This document shows positions 40,290 through 48,624 of a stretch of 54,185 nt of DNA, piece by piece (the stretch's first letter is position 1; each line of letters opens with the position of its first letter). The DNA is from Burkholderiaceae bacterium (lineage in GTDB: Bacteria > Pseudomonadota > Gammaproteobacteria > Burkholderiales > Burkholderiaceae_C), in assembly GCA_017992055.1 (NCBI GenBank), contig JAGOPK010000012.1, forward strand, positions 110,957 through 165,141, read 5' to 3'. Made by a program: the position numbers and the translations under genes. Under the pieces are notes generated by a model. That model saw only the letters and a program-made list of their open reading frames with translations, was not told the origin of the DNA and made no database searches.

Positions 40290-41705
40290 ATGATGAACCT
40301 GCTGCACCGCCGCACCTGGCTGGCGCTGGCCGCCGCGGCCCTGCTGGCCGGCTGCGCCAGCACGCCGCCCCCGGCCCCCGCCCCAGTCGCCTCCGGCGAG
40401 GCGCAACCGCCGATCGTCTTCGTGCACGGCAACGGCGACTCGGCCGCGCTGTGGCACACCACGATGTGGCGCTGGGAAAGCAATGGCTGGCCACGCGAGC
40501 GCCTGCATGCGGTGAACTTCCCTTATCCGCTGGCCCGCGACGACAACAGCCAGGCCCAGGCCGGCCGCAGCGGCAGCGACGAGCAGCGCGCCCACCTGGC
40601 GGCCGAGGTCGACCGCGTGCTGGCCGCCACCGGTGCCAGGCAGCTGGTGCTGATGGCCAATTCGCGCGGCGGCAATGCGGTGCGCGACTGCATCGCCACG
40701 CCGGCCGAGCAGGGCGGCTGCGCCGGCAAGGTCTCGCATGCCATCCTGGGCGGCACGCCCAACCACGGCGTGTGGGCCAATGCCGGCTTCCGGCCGAACA
40801 ACGAGTTCAACGGCGCCGGCCCGTTTCTGACGCGGCTGAATGCGCCCAAGGGGCCGAACGGCGACGAGGTCACGCCGGGCCTGAAGTGGCTGACGATCCG
40901 CTCGGACAACAACGACAAGTTCGCCCAGCCCGACGGCGTGTGGATCGGCGCCAAGGGCACGCCGACGAACGTGAGCTTCGACGGCCCGGCGCTGAAGGGC
41001 GCCGAGAACGTGGTGCTGCCCGGCCGCGACCACCGCGAGGTCAGCTACCACGCCGATGCCTTTGCCCAGGCCTACCGCTTTGTCACCGGCCGCGCGCCGG
41101 CCAGCCTGGCGATCACGCCGCAGCCGCGCATCACGCTGGACGGCCTGGCCACCGGCGCCAGCGCCGCCGGCCCGAGCAATCTGCCGCTGGCCGGTGCCCG
41201 CGTCACGGTGTATGCGGTGGATGCGCAGACCGGCGAGCGCCGCGGCGCGGCCCTGCTGGACAAGACCACCGGCGCCGACGGCCGCTGGGGCCCGCTGGAG
41301 ACCGACTCGCGCACCGCGCTGGAGTTCGTGCTGGCCTCGCCGGTTGCCGGCCAGGCCACGGTGCACATCTACCGCGCGCCCTTTCTGCGCTCGTCGTCGC
41401 TGGTGCACCTGCGGCCCGAGCGCCTGGCGCCGGCCGATGCCCAGGCCGGCGCGGTCGTGCAGTTCACCCGGCCGCGCGGCTACTTCGGCCTGCCACGCGA
41501 CCAGATCCTGCTCGACGGCCAGGCCGCGCCCGGCATCCCGCCCGGCGTGGCCGGCGTGGCCAGCAGCAAGCTGCTGCTGCCGGCCGAGGCCGTGGGCCGG
41601 GCGGTGGTCGGCGACTACCGCTCGGGCAGCGTGGCCGAGCGCATCGTCGGCCGCAGCTGGCCGGCCAAGGACGGGCACCTGACGGTGCTCGAACTGCACG
41701 AGTGA
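40290..41705 (+). CDS. Lipoprotein alpha/beta hydrolase with C-terminal beta domain (lipase-like)
   Basis: Secreted esterase/lipase. Of two adjacent ATGs I use 40290, after GAGGAGACG. The 471-residue product has a lipobox (LLAGC, lipidated Cys22), then PIVFVHGNGDSAALW (oxyanion region), nucleophile S125 in LMANSRGGNAV, and HAILGGTPNHGVW. The C-terminal part (from about 275) is beta-rich (LPLAGARVTVYAVDAQTGER, AQATVHIYRAP in style), resembling the two-domain lipases such as that of Archaeoglobus. The catalytic His is probably in LPGRDHREVSY. The gene lies between the P1 peptidase and rsuA genes, all closely spaced. The substrate (lipid or polyester) is not evident. Confidence 0.82.
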   Translation: MMNLLHRRTWLALAAAALLAGCASTPPPAPAPVASGEAQPPIVFVHGNGDSAALWHTTMWRWESNGWPRERLHAVNFPYPLARDDNSQAQAGRSGSDEQRAHLAAEVDRVLAATGARQLVLMANSRGGNAVRDCIATPAEQGGCAGKVSHAILGGTPNHGVWANAGFRPNNEFNGAGPFLTRLNAPKGPNGDEVTPGLKWLTIRSDNNDKFAQPDGVWIGAKGTPTNVSFDGPALKGAENVVLPGRDHREVSYHADAFAQAYRFVTGRAPASLAITPQPRITLDGLATGASAAGPSNLPLAGARVTVYAVDAQTGERRGAALLDKTTGADGRWGPLETDSRTALEFVLASPVAGQATVHIYRAPFLRSSSLVHLRPERLAPADAQAGAVVQFTRPRGYFGLPRDQILLDGQAAPGIPPGVAGVASSKLLLPAEAVGRAVVGDYRSGSVAERIVGRSWPAKDGHLTVLELHE

Positions 41706-42490
41706 GCGCCAAGGCCAAGACCGCGGCCCAGCGGCCGCAGCGCCTGGAAGACCTGCTGTTCGCCCAGGGCCTGGGCACGCGCCGGGTCTGCGCCGGCCTG
41801 GTCGAGCAGGGCCTGGTGCGTGTGGCCGGCGAGCTGCAGCGCGATCCCGGCGCCTTGTTCTCGCCCGCCGGCCTGGTGCTCAATGTCGAGGGCCGCGACT
41901 GGCCGGTGCAGGCCACGGCCCTGGTGCTGCTGCACAAGCCCGCCGGCTACGAGTGCTCGCAGAAGCCCGGCGCCTGGCCCAGCGTGATGCTGCTGCTGCC
42001 GCCGCCGCTGCGCCAGCGTGGCGTGCAGCCGGTGGGCCGGCTGGACCAGGACACCACCGGCGTGCTGCTGCTCACCGACGACGGCGCGCTGATCCACCGC
42101 CTGACCTCGCCCAAGCACCATGTGCCCAAGGTCTACGAGGTGACGACCGCGCGGCCGCTGGACGAGCGCCAGCTGCAGCGCCTGCGCGACGGCGTGGTGC
42201 TCAACGACGACCCGGCGCCGGTGCGCGCCGAGGGCGCCGAGCAGGTCGGCCCGCAACAGCTGCGCCTGACCCTGGTGCAGGGCAAGTACCACCAGGTCAA
42301 GCGCATGGTGGCGGCGGTGGGCAACCACTGCGAGGCACTGTCGCGCAGCGCCTTCGGTGCGCTGCGCATCGATGGCGCCGACGGCGCGCCGGTGCTGGCG
42401 CCAGGACAGTGGCGTTTTGTCGGCGACGCCGAACGCGCGGCGCTGGTGTCCGGCCCGGCCGCGGCGGCGCCGGCGGTGGCGTCGCGATAA
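41702..42490 (+). CDS. rsuA: 16S rRNA pseudouridine synthase (RsuA-like)
   Basis: Isomerises a uridine in 16S rRNA (U516 in E. coli). A GTG start at 41702 overlaps the hydrolase stop (GTGA), and an S4 domain follows (RLEDLLFAQGLGTRRVCAGL, residues 14-33). The catalytic block is PVGRLDQDTTGVLLLTDDG with D115; HKPAGYECSQK, TSPKHHVPKVYEV and QGKYHQVKRMVAAVGNHCEAL are close to E. coli RsuA. The 262-residue length fits. RluB and RluE/F relatives are the alternative, but the KPxGYxCS and KHH signatures favour RsuA. It is followed 7 bp later by ribF. Confidence 0.87.
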   Translation: MSAKAKTAAQRPQRLEDLLFAQGLGTRRVCAGLVEQGLVRVAGELQRDPGALFSPAGLVLNVEGRDWPVQATALVLLHKPAGYECSQKPGAWPSVMLLLPPPLRQRGVQPVGRLDQDTTGVLLLTDDGALIHRLTSPKHHVPKVYEVTTARPLDERQLQRLRDGVVLNDDPAPVRAEGAEQVGPQQLRLTLVQGKYHQVKRMVAAVGNHCEALSRSAFGALRIDGADGAPVLAPGQWRFVGDAERAALVSGPAAAAPAVASR

Positions 42491-42497
42491 TCGGCCG

Positions 42498-43469
42498 ATG
42501 CGCATCTTCCGAGGCCTCCCAGCGGCGGCGCCCCCCGGCGGCTGTGCCGTCACCATCGGCAACTTCGACGGCGTGCACCGTGGCCACCAGGCCATGCTGG
42601 CGCTGCTGGACAACGAGGCCCGCCACCGCGGCGTGCCGTCCTGCGTGCTGACCTTCGAGCCGCATCCACGCGACTACTTCGCCCGCATGGCCGGCCGGCC
42701 CGAGCTGGCGCCGGCGCGCATCGCCACGCTGCGCGACAAGCTGGGCGAGCTGCAGCGCTGCGGCGTGCAGCAGGTGGTGGTGCTGCGCTTCGACCAGCGC
42801 TTCGCCGCGCAAAGCCCGCAGGCCTTCATCGACGACGTGCTGCTGCATGGCCTGGGTGCGCGCTATGTGCTGGTCGGCGACGACTTCCGCTTCGGCAGCA
42901 AGCGGGCCGGCGACTACGCCATGCTCGACGCCGCCGGCACGGCCAGCGGCTTCGACGTGGCGCGCATGCTGAGCTACGAGGTGCATGGGCTGCGCGTGTC
43001 CAGTTCGGCCGTGCGCGAGGCCCTGGCGGCCGGCGACATGGACCGTGCCGCGGCCTTGCTGGGCCGGCCCTATGCGATCAGCGGCCATGTGATCCACGGC
43101 CGCAAGCTGGGCCGCGAGCTGGGTTTCCGCACCCTCAACCTGCGCTTTGCCCACCCGCGGCCGGCGGCCATGGGCATCTTCGCGGTGCGCGTTCACGGCC
43201 TGGGCGATGGCCCGCTGGCCGGCGTGGCCAGCCTGGGCGTGCGGCCCACGGTCGAGGACCAGGGCCGCGTGCTGCTGGAGGTGCACTGCCTGGACTGGCC
43301 CGAGGCCCTGGGGGCCGACGGCGCCTATGGCCGGCTGCTGCGCGTGGACCTGCTGCACAAGCTGCACGACGAGCGCAAGTACGCCTCGCTGGAGGCGCTG
43401 CGCGAGGGCATTGCGCAGGACGTGGTGGACGCCCGCGCCTGGCTGGCCGGGCCTCCGTCGCGCGGCTGA
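42498..43469 (+). CDS. ribF: Bifunctional riboflavin kinase / FAD synthetase RibF
   Basis: Converts riboflavin to FMN and then FAD. In the 323-residue product the N-terminal FAD-synthetase domain has TIGNFDGVHRGHQ (residues 19-31), LTFEPHPRDYF, VGDDFRFGSKRAGD and RVSSSAVREALAAGD. The C-terminal riboflavin-kinase domain has GRKLGRELGFRTLNL and GVASLGVRPTV with HKLHDERKYASLEALREGI. Complete and typical. It shares its dependence on riboflavin with ribH, which is riboswitch-controlled elsewhere in the window; ribF itself shows no riboswitch. It ends 16 bp from the convergent tolC-like gene. Confidence 0.95.
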   Translation: MRIFRGLPAAAPPGGCAVTIGNFDGVHRGHQAMLALLDNEARHRGVPSCVLTFEPHPRDYFARMAGRPELAPARIATLRDKLGELQRCGVQQVVVLRFDQRFAAQSPQAFIDDVLLHGLGARYVLVGDDFRFGSKRAGDYAMLDAAGTASGFDVARMLSYEVHGLRVSSSAVREALAAGDMDRAAALLGRPYAISGHVIHGRKLGRELGFRTLNLRFAHPRPAAMGIFAVRVHGLGDGPLAGVASLGVRPTVEDQGRVLLEVHCLDWPEALGADGAYGRLLRVDLLHKLHDERKYASLEALREGIAQDVVDARAWLAGPPSRG

Positions 43470-43485
43470 GCGCCGCGGCGACGCC

Positions 43486-44844
43486 TCACTCCAGCGGCAG
43501 CCCCAGCACCGGCAGCAGGCTGCCGGTCAGCACCAGCTGGCGCAGCTGGGCCCCCAGCAGGCGGTGCGCCTGCTCGTTGCGCCGCTGCTGGGCGGCAAAG
43601 CGGCTGTCGTGCAGCTGCACCAGCTGCGGCAGCGTGCGCCGGCCGGCCTCGAACTGCAGCTCGCCGGCCTTGACCAGGGCCGTGTACTGCTCGATCTGGC
43701 GGTCCAGCTGGGCCACGGCGCGTGTGGCCTGGGCGATGCGCGCCGGCAGCGCCGCCAGCTCGGCGGCGGCCTGGCGCTGCACACGCTCGGCCTCGGCCGC
43801 GGCGGCCTCGGCGCGGCGCTCGACCTCGGCGCGGCGCGCCTGGGCCTCGCCCAGCAGCGGCATGTCCCAGCGCGCGCTGACGGTCCAGCCGTACTGGGTC
43901 TCGGTGGTGGCCACCGGCAGCGTGCGGTCGTGCAGGCGGTGGCGGTATTCGGCATCGATGCGCGGCGTCAGCAGCGAGGGCAGCGGCCGCACCCGCTCGC
44001 GCGCCGCCTCGGCGCGCTGGCGCGCCCCGGCCACCAGGCCGCTGGCCGGCTCGCGCGGCTCGGCCATCGGCGGCGGCAGCAGCACCGGCACCACGCCGGG
44101 CACGGTGCCACCGGCCTCCACCGCCACCAGCCGCTGCAGGCTGTCGCGCGCACTCTGCAGATCGGCCAGCAGCTGCTCGTGGGCCACCTCGGCATCCAGC
44201 AGCGTGGCCTGGGCCTGCTGGGCATCGGCGTCCGAGATCTTGCCGGCCTCGTTCTGCTGCAGCGTCTGCTGCACCAGGCGGCGCACCGTGGCCAGGCGCT
44301 GCTCGGACCAGGGCAGCAGCGTCTGCCAGCGCAGCAGCTCGGCATAGGCGGTGGCGATGCGCTCGGCGGCCTCTTCCCGGGCGCGGCGCAGGTCTTCGGC
44401 CACGGCGTCCAGCTCGCGCGCCTGCGACTGCACTTCGGCCCAGTCGTTGCCCTGGTTGTAGAGGTTCCAGCGCAGCGTGGCCTCGGCGCGGTCGGTGCGG
44501 CGGTCGATCAGCGCGCCGAATTCGCGCTCGCTGGCCCCGCCCCGCGTCACCTGCAGGCCGGCGCTGGGCCCCAGGCGCGAGCGGGCCTGGGCGGCGCGTT
44601 CCTCGCCGGCCTCGCGCAGCGAGCGCGCCACGCGCACCGCCGGGTCGTGGCCCAGCACACGCGCCAGCAGGGCCTGCAGGGTCTCGGGCGAGCCCGGTGG
44701 CGGCGCGGCCGGCGGCTGGGCCGGGCGTGGCGGCTGGCCCAGCTCGGCGCCCCAGCCGGCCGACTGCTCCTGGGCACCGGCCGGCAGGGCCAGCCAGGCC
44801 ACCAGCAGCGCGGCGGCGACGCTGCGCGAAACGGCATAGTCCAT
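43486..44844 (-). CDS. TolC-family outer-membrane efflux/secretion protein
   Basis: Outer-membrane channel of a type I secretion machine. The 452-residue product has a signal peptide (VAAALLVAWLALPAGA), a Pro-rich linker, and long amphipathic helices in two repeats typical of the TolC fold (ALLARVLGHDPAVRVARS, AEATLRWNLYNQGNDWAE; second half WTVSARWDMPLLGEAQARR and ELQFEAGRRTLPQLVQLHDSRF). It is the last gene of the minus-strand run after the giant surface protein, ABC transporter and HlyD-like adaptor genes, 4 bp from the adaptor. The whole set reads as one secretion locus. Confidence 0.9.
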   Translation of the reverse strand: MDYAVSRSVAAALLVAWLALPAGAQEQSAGWGAELGQPPRPAQPPAAPPPGSPETLQALLARVLGHDPAVRVARSLREAGEERAAQARSRLGPSAGLQVTRGGASEREFGALIDRRTDRAEATLRWNLYNQGNDWAEVQSQARELDAVAEDLRRAREEAAERIATAYAELLRWQTLLPWSEQRLATVRRLVQQTLQQNEAGKISDADAQQAQATLLDAEVAHEQLLADLQSARDSLQRLVAVEAGGTVPGVVPVLLPPPMAEPREPASGLVAGARQRAEAARERVRPLPSLLTPRIDAEYRHRLHDRTLPVATTETQYGWTVSARWDMPLLGEAQARRAEVERRAEAAAAEAERVQRQAAAELAALPARIAQATRAVAQLDRQIEQYTALVKAGELQFEAGRRTLPQLVQLHDSRFAAQQRRNEQAHRLLGAQLRQLVLTGSLLPVLGLPLE

Positions 44845-44848
44845 GGTC

Positions 44849-46165
44849 TCAGCGCTCCTGCAAGGCGCCCTGCACGCCGCGCAGCACCGGCTTGAACAGG
44901 TACTGCAGCACGCTGCGCCGGCCGGTCAGGATGCCCACGTCCACCGGCATGCCCGGCGTGATCTCCAGCGCCTGGCCATGCTGCTTGAGCTGGCCACGCG
45001 CGGCGGTGAGCTGGACCTCGAAATACGACTCGCCCTTGTCGTCGACCACCGCATCGGCGCCAACACGCGACACCTTGGCCTGCAGCGAGCCGTAGGTGGA
45101 GGCGTCGTAGGGCAGCACGCGCACATGGGCCTGCTGGCCGACGCGGATGAAGCCGATGTCGCCGGGCTTGACGCGCACCGTCATCTCCAGATCGCTTTCC
45201 AGCGGCACGATCTCCAGCACCGGCTTGGCCGGCGGCGCCACGCCGCCGATGGTGTTGACCAGCACGCGGTTGACCGTGCCGTCCATCGGCGACAGCAGGT
45301 CGCGGCGCTCGGCGCGGTCGCGCTTGCCCAGCAGGGCCGCGTCCAGCATGCCGGCCTTGGCCTCGAACTCGCTGCGCTGCGCACCCCATTGCGCACGCGC
45401 CTTGGCCGCCGCCTCGGCAGCCTGGGCCTGGGCCTCGGCCAGGCCGGCGCGCAGCCGCGGCAGCGACTGCTGCAGGCTGTCCAACTCGGTGCGCTGCTGC
45501 AGCAGTCGCTGCTGGGCGCTGAGGTGGTCGGCACGGGCACCGGCGCCCTGCTTGAACAGCTTGTCCTCGATGGCAAAGCTCTCCTCGGCCACCTTCACCG
45601 AGGCCTGCAGCGAGCGGATGCGCGCCTCGGCCTCGGCCAGCTCGCCCTGGCGACGCTGCACGCCCTCGCGGGCCACGGCCTGGTTGGCCTGCTGCTCGCG
45701 CAGCGCATCGCGCCAGAGCTGGATCTCCTTGTCCACCAGCTCCGGCGCCTCGCGGCGCCAGGCTTCATCGATGCGCGGCGGCTGGCCCGACAGCAGGCCC
45801 TCGACGCGGGCGCGGCCGATCAGCGCGGCCAGCTGCTGCTGGCGGCTCTCGCCGACGTCGGCGCTGGCCTGGGCCGTGTCCAGCCGCGCCAGCACCTGGC
45901 CCTTGCTGACGCGCTGGCCGGGCTGCACCAGCATCTCGCGCACGATGCCGCCTTCCAGGCTTTGCACCTCCTGCAGCCGGCTGGGCGGCACCACCGCGCC
46001 CCGCGCCTGGGCGGCCACGTCCAGCTCGCCGAATGCGGCCCAGGCCAGCAGGGACAGCACCGCCACCAGCAGCACCCCCAGCAGGCCCAGCACCAGGCGG
46101 CGCGGACCCTGGTCGGGGTCCAGCGGCGGCGCGCTGATGGCGCGCTGCTCGGTCGGCGCGCTCAT
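44849..46165 (-). CDS. Type I secretion membrane-fusion protein (HlyD family)
   Basis: Periplasmic adaptor joining the ABC transporter to the TolC-like channel. ATG 46165 overlaps the transporter stop (ATGA). The 438-residue product has one inner-membrane helix (LVLGLLGVLLVAVLSLLAWAAF, about 24-45), then VPPSRLQEVQSLEGGIVREMLVQ (lipoyl domain start), a long coiled-coil hairpin (about 110-300), the second lipoyl half DLLSPMDGTVNRVLVNTIGG, and the HlyD C-terminal block LEITPGMPVDVGILTGRRSVLQYL. This is the PrtE/LapC type used for large unprocessed substrates. Complete. Confidence 0.93.
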   Translation of the reverse strand: MSAPTEQRAISAPPLDPDQGPRRLVLGLLGVLLVAVLSLLAWAAFGELDVAAQARGAVVPPSRLQEVQSLEGGIVREMLVQPGQRVSKGQVLARLDTAQASADVGESRQQQLAALIGRARVEGLLSGQPPRIDEAWRREAPELVDKEIQLWRDALREQQANQAVAREGVQRRQGELAEAEARIRSLQASVKVAEESFAIEDKLFKQGAGARADHLSAQQRLLQQRTELDSLQQSLPRLRAGLAEAQAQAAEAAAKARAQWGAQRSEFEAKAGMLDAALLGKRDRAERRDLLSPMDGTVNRVLVNTIGGVAPPAKPVLEIVPLESDLEMTVRVKPGDIGFIRVGQQAHVRVLPYDASTYGSLQAKVSRVGADAVVDDKGESYFEVQLTAARGQLKQHGQALEITPGMPVDVGILTGRRSVLQYLFKPVLRGVQGALQER

Positions 46166-48417
46166 CGCGTGGCCCCCGGCGCGACGCTGGCCGTGCGCGT
46201 GACGGTGGCCGGGCGCGATGCTGCGCCATCGTCGGCCTGGCGCTGCTGGGCCAGGGCCGCCAGCACCTGGTCGCGCGGACCGTCGGCGATGATGCGGCCT
46301 CGGTCCATCACCACCAGGCGGTCGACCAGGGCCAGCATGGCCATGCGGTGGGTGACGAGCACGATGCTGATGTCCTTCAGCGCGCGCAGGCGCTCGATCA
46401 GCTTCTGCTCGGTGGCCGGGTCGACCATGCTGCTGGGCTCGTCCAGCAGCAGCAGCCGCGGCTGGGCCAGCAGGGCGCGGGCGATGGCCACGGCCTGGCG
46501 CTGGCCGCCCGACAGGCGCTCGCCGCGCTCGCCGACCTCGGTGCCCACGCCGGCCGGCAGCTGGGCGATGATGTCGTCCAGGCAGGCCGTGCGGATGGCC
46601 TGCAGCAGCGCGTTGTCGTCGGCCTGCACGCGGCCCAGCTCGATGTTCTCGCGCAGCGTGCCGTGGAACAGGGTCACGTCCTGCGGCACATAGCCGATCT
46701 GGCGGCGCATCGACAGCGGCTCGAGCTGGGTGTTGACCAGGTTGTCCAGCAGCACGCTGCCGGCCGTGGGCTCGTACTGGTTGAGCAGCAGCTTGAGCAG
46801 CGTGCTCTTGCCCGAGCCCAGCTTGCCGATGATGCCCACGCGCTCGCCGGGGCGGATGCGCAGGTTGATGCGCTCCACCACCGCCGGCTGCTCGGGATAG
46901 GCAAAGCTGACATCGCGGAACTCGACCATGCCGCTGAGCGGCGGCGCCTGCAGCGTGGCGCCGGCGCCGTCGGTGGGCGCGGCCATGATCTTGTCCAGCG
47001 CCTGGAAGCTCAGCTTGGTCTGCTGCCAGCGCACGATCAGGCCCGAGATCTGGCCGATCGGCCCCAGCGCACGGCCGGTGAGCATGCCCACGGCGATGAT
47101 CTGGCCCAGCGTCACCGCCTGCTCGGCGGCCAGCCAGGCGCCCACCGCCACCACCGCGGCGCTGGACGCACCCAGCACCGCGCCGTTGAGGTAGTTGACG
47201 CGCGAGCTGATCTCGCGCGTGTGCAGGTTGTTCTGCGCAATGGCCTGGGTCAGGCCCTCCCACTTGCGGCGGCTCCAGGCCTCGGCACCGATGGCCTTGA
47301 GCGTGTCGATGCCGTTCATGGTCTCGAACAGGTGGGCGGTGCGCTGCGAGCTTTCGCGCATGCCCTCGTTGACCTGGCGCTCCAGCGGCCGGCGTGCGGC
47401 AAAGCCGATCAGCAGCAGCAGCGGCATGCAGGCCACGGTGACCCAGCCCAGCGGCCCGCCGACGGCGAAGATCACCACCAGGTACAGCAGCACAAAGGGC
47501 AGGTCGCCCAGCACGGTGAGCGTGGCGGTGGCGAAGAACTCGCGCACCGCCTCGAAGTCGCGCACGGTGTTGGCCAGCACGCCGCCCGAGGCCGGCCGGC
47601 TGCTGGCGCGCAGCTTCAGGCACTGCGCAAACACCCGCGCCGACAGCGCCACGTCGATGCGCCGCGCGGCGTTTTCCAGCAGGTGGCTGCGCATCAGGCG
47701 CATCGCCAGCTCGAACACGATCAGCAGGCCGACGCCGGTGGTGAGCACGCCCAGGCTGCCCAGCGCGTTGTTCGGGATCACGCGGTCATAGACCGCCATC
47801 GAATAGAACGGCACCAGGGCGCCGAAGATGTTCAGCGCCACCGTGCCCAGCAGGGCCCACTGGAAGATCCACAGGTTGCGGCGGAACACGCCCCAGAACC
47901 AGCTGGACGGCTCGGGCAGCGCATACAGCAGGCTGCGCTGGTCGAAGAACAGCTGCGGCCGCACCGCCCACCACTGTGCGGCCGGCACCTCGTCGGCCAG
48001 GGCCTCGGGCGTCAGCCAGCTGACGCCGGCAATGCCCGGCAGCTGGCATTCGTAGCGGCCGTCCTGCAGCGAGACCACGGCCACGCTGCGTCCGCCCTCG
48101 CCGATCAGCAGCGCCGGCAGCTCGCTGGCGCGGCGCGTGCGCCCCGGCGGCAGCGGCGAGCCGGCCAGGCCGGCATTGGCCAGCAGCTGGCCCAGCAGCT
48201 CGGCCGACAGCGGCGGCGCCTCGGCCGACTGCTGGCCGGCCAGCGTGTCCTGCAGCGGCGCCAGCTGCACCGGCGTGCCCAGGAAGCGCGCCAGGAACAG
48301 CACGCTCTCGTGCAGCGGCACCGGCCGCACCTGGCCCGCCAGGCCGGGCTGGGCCGCAGGCTGCAGGGGCTCGGCGCTGTCGGACGGCAGCGGCACCGAA
48401 GGGCGGTTGGCGGTCAT
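46162..48417 (-). CDS. Type I secretion ABC transporter/permease (LapB/HlyB type)
   Basis: Inner-membrane exporter that drives the substrate through HlyD and TolC. I use ATG 48417 (MTANRPSVPLPSD), giving 751 residues. The N-terminal 150 residues form a peptidase-like domain but lack the C39 catalytic Cys near the start, so it is a C39-like docking domain that does not cleave the substrate. Membrane helices span about 165-450. The ATPase has Walker A GKLGSGKST (near residue 533), signature LSGGQRQAVAIARAL and Walker B LLLLDEPSSM. The gene follows the giant repeat protein by 207 bp and overlaps the adaptor. The substrate is most likely that protein. Confidence 0.93.
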   Translation of the reverse strand: MTANRPSVPLPSDSAEPLQPAAQPGLAGQVRPVPLHESVLFLARFLGTPVQLAPLQDTLAGQQSAEAPPLSAELLGQLLANAGLAGSPLPPGRTRRASELPALLIGEGGRSVAVVSLQDGRYECQLPGIAGVSWLTPEALADEVPAAQWWAVRPQLFFDQRSLLYALPEPSSWFWGVFRRNLWIFQWALLGTVALNIFGALVPFYSMAVYDRVIPNNALGSLGVLTTGVGLLIVFELAMRLMRSHLLENAARRIDVALSARVFAQCLKLRASSRPASGGVLANTVRDFEAVREFFATATLTVLGDLPFVLLYLVVIFAVGGPLGWVTVACMPLLLLIGFAARRPLERQVNEGMRESSQRTAHLFETMNGIDTLKAIGAEAWSRRKWEGLTQAIAQNNLHTREISSRVNYLNGAVLGASSAAVVAVGAWLAAEQAVTLGQIIAVGMLTGRALGPIGQISGLIVRWQQTKLSFQALDKIMAAPTDGAGATLQAPPLSGMVEFRDVSFAYPEQPAVVERINLRIRPGERVGIIGKLGSGKSTLLKLLLNQYEPTAGSVLLDNLVNTQLEPLSMRRQIGYVPQDVTLFHGTLRENIELGRVQADDNALLQAIRTACLDDIIAQLPAGVGTEVGERGERLSGGQRQAVAIARALLAQPRLLLLDEPSSMVDPATEQKLIERLRALKDISIVLVTHRMAMLALVDRLVVMDRGRIIADGPRDQVLAALAQQRQADDGAASRPATVTRTASVAPGATR

Positions 48418-48564
48418 GGACGGCGCGGGTCGGGGTTCAGGGGCATCGCCGGCTTTTCGGCCGCCGGTGGCGGCGGCTGCAGGGGCGGCGGGCGGTGAGC
48501 GGGCGCTGGCCGGGCGATTTCGGCAATCCTGCGCGCTGCGCGGCGGCGCCGGCCCCAAAGACAT

Positions 48565-48599
48565 CGCGCCACGGCCCCCTTGCGGGGCGCCGTGGCGCG
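48565..48599 (-). terminator. Hairpin after the giant surface-protein gene
   Basis: cgcgccacggc pairs with gccgtggcgcg, extended by cccc/gggg with one bulge and a short loop. On the minus strand it lies 26 bp after the surface-protein stop and about 150 bp before the transporter start. The following bases (ATGTCTTTGGGG) give only a weak T-run. It may act as a partial terminator, letting the abundant substrate and the low-level transporter genes be expressed at different levels. Confidence 0.6.
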
Positions 48600-48624
48600 C
48601 GGTTCGGGATCGGCGCCGCTGCGG

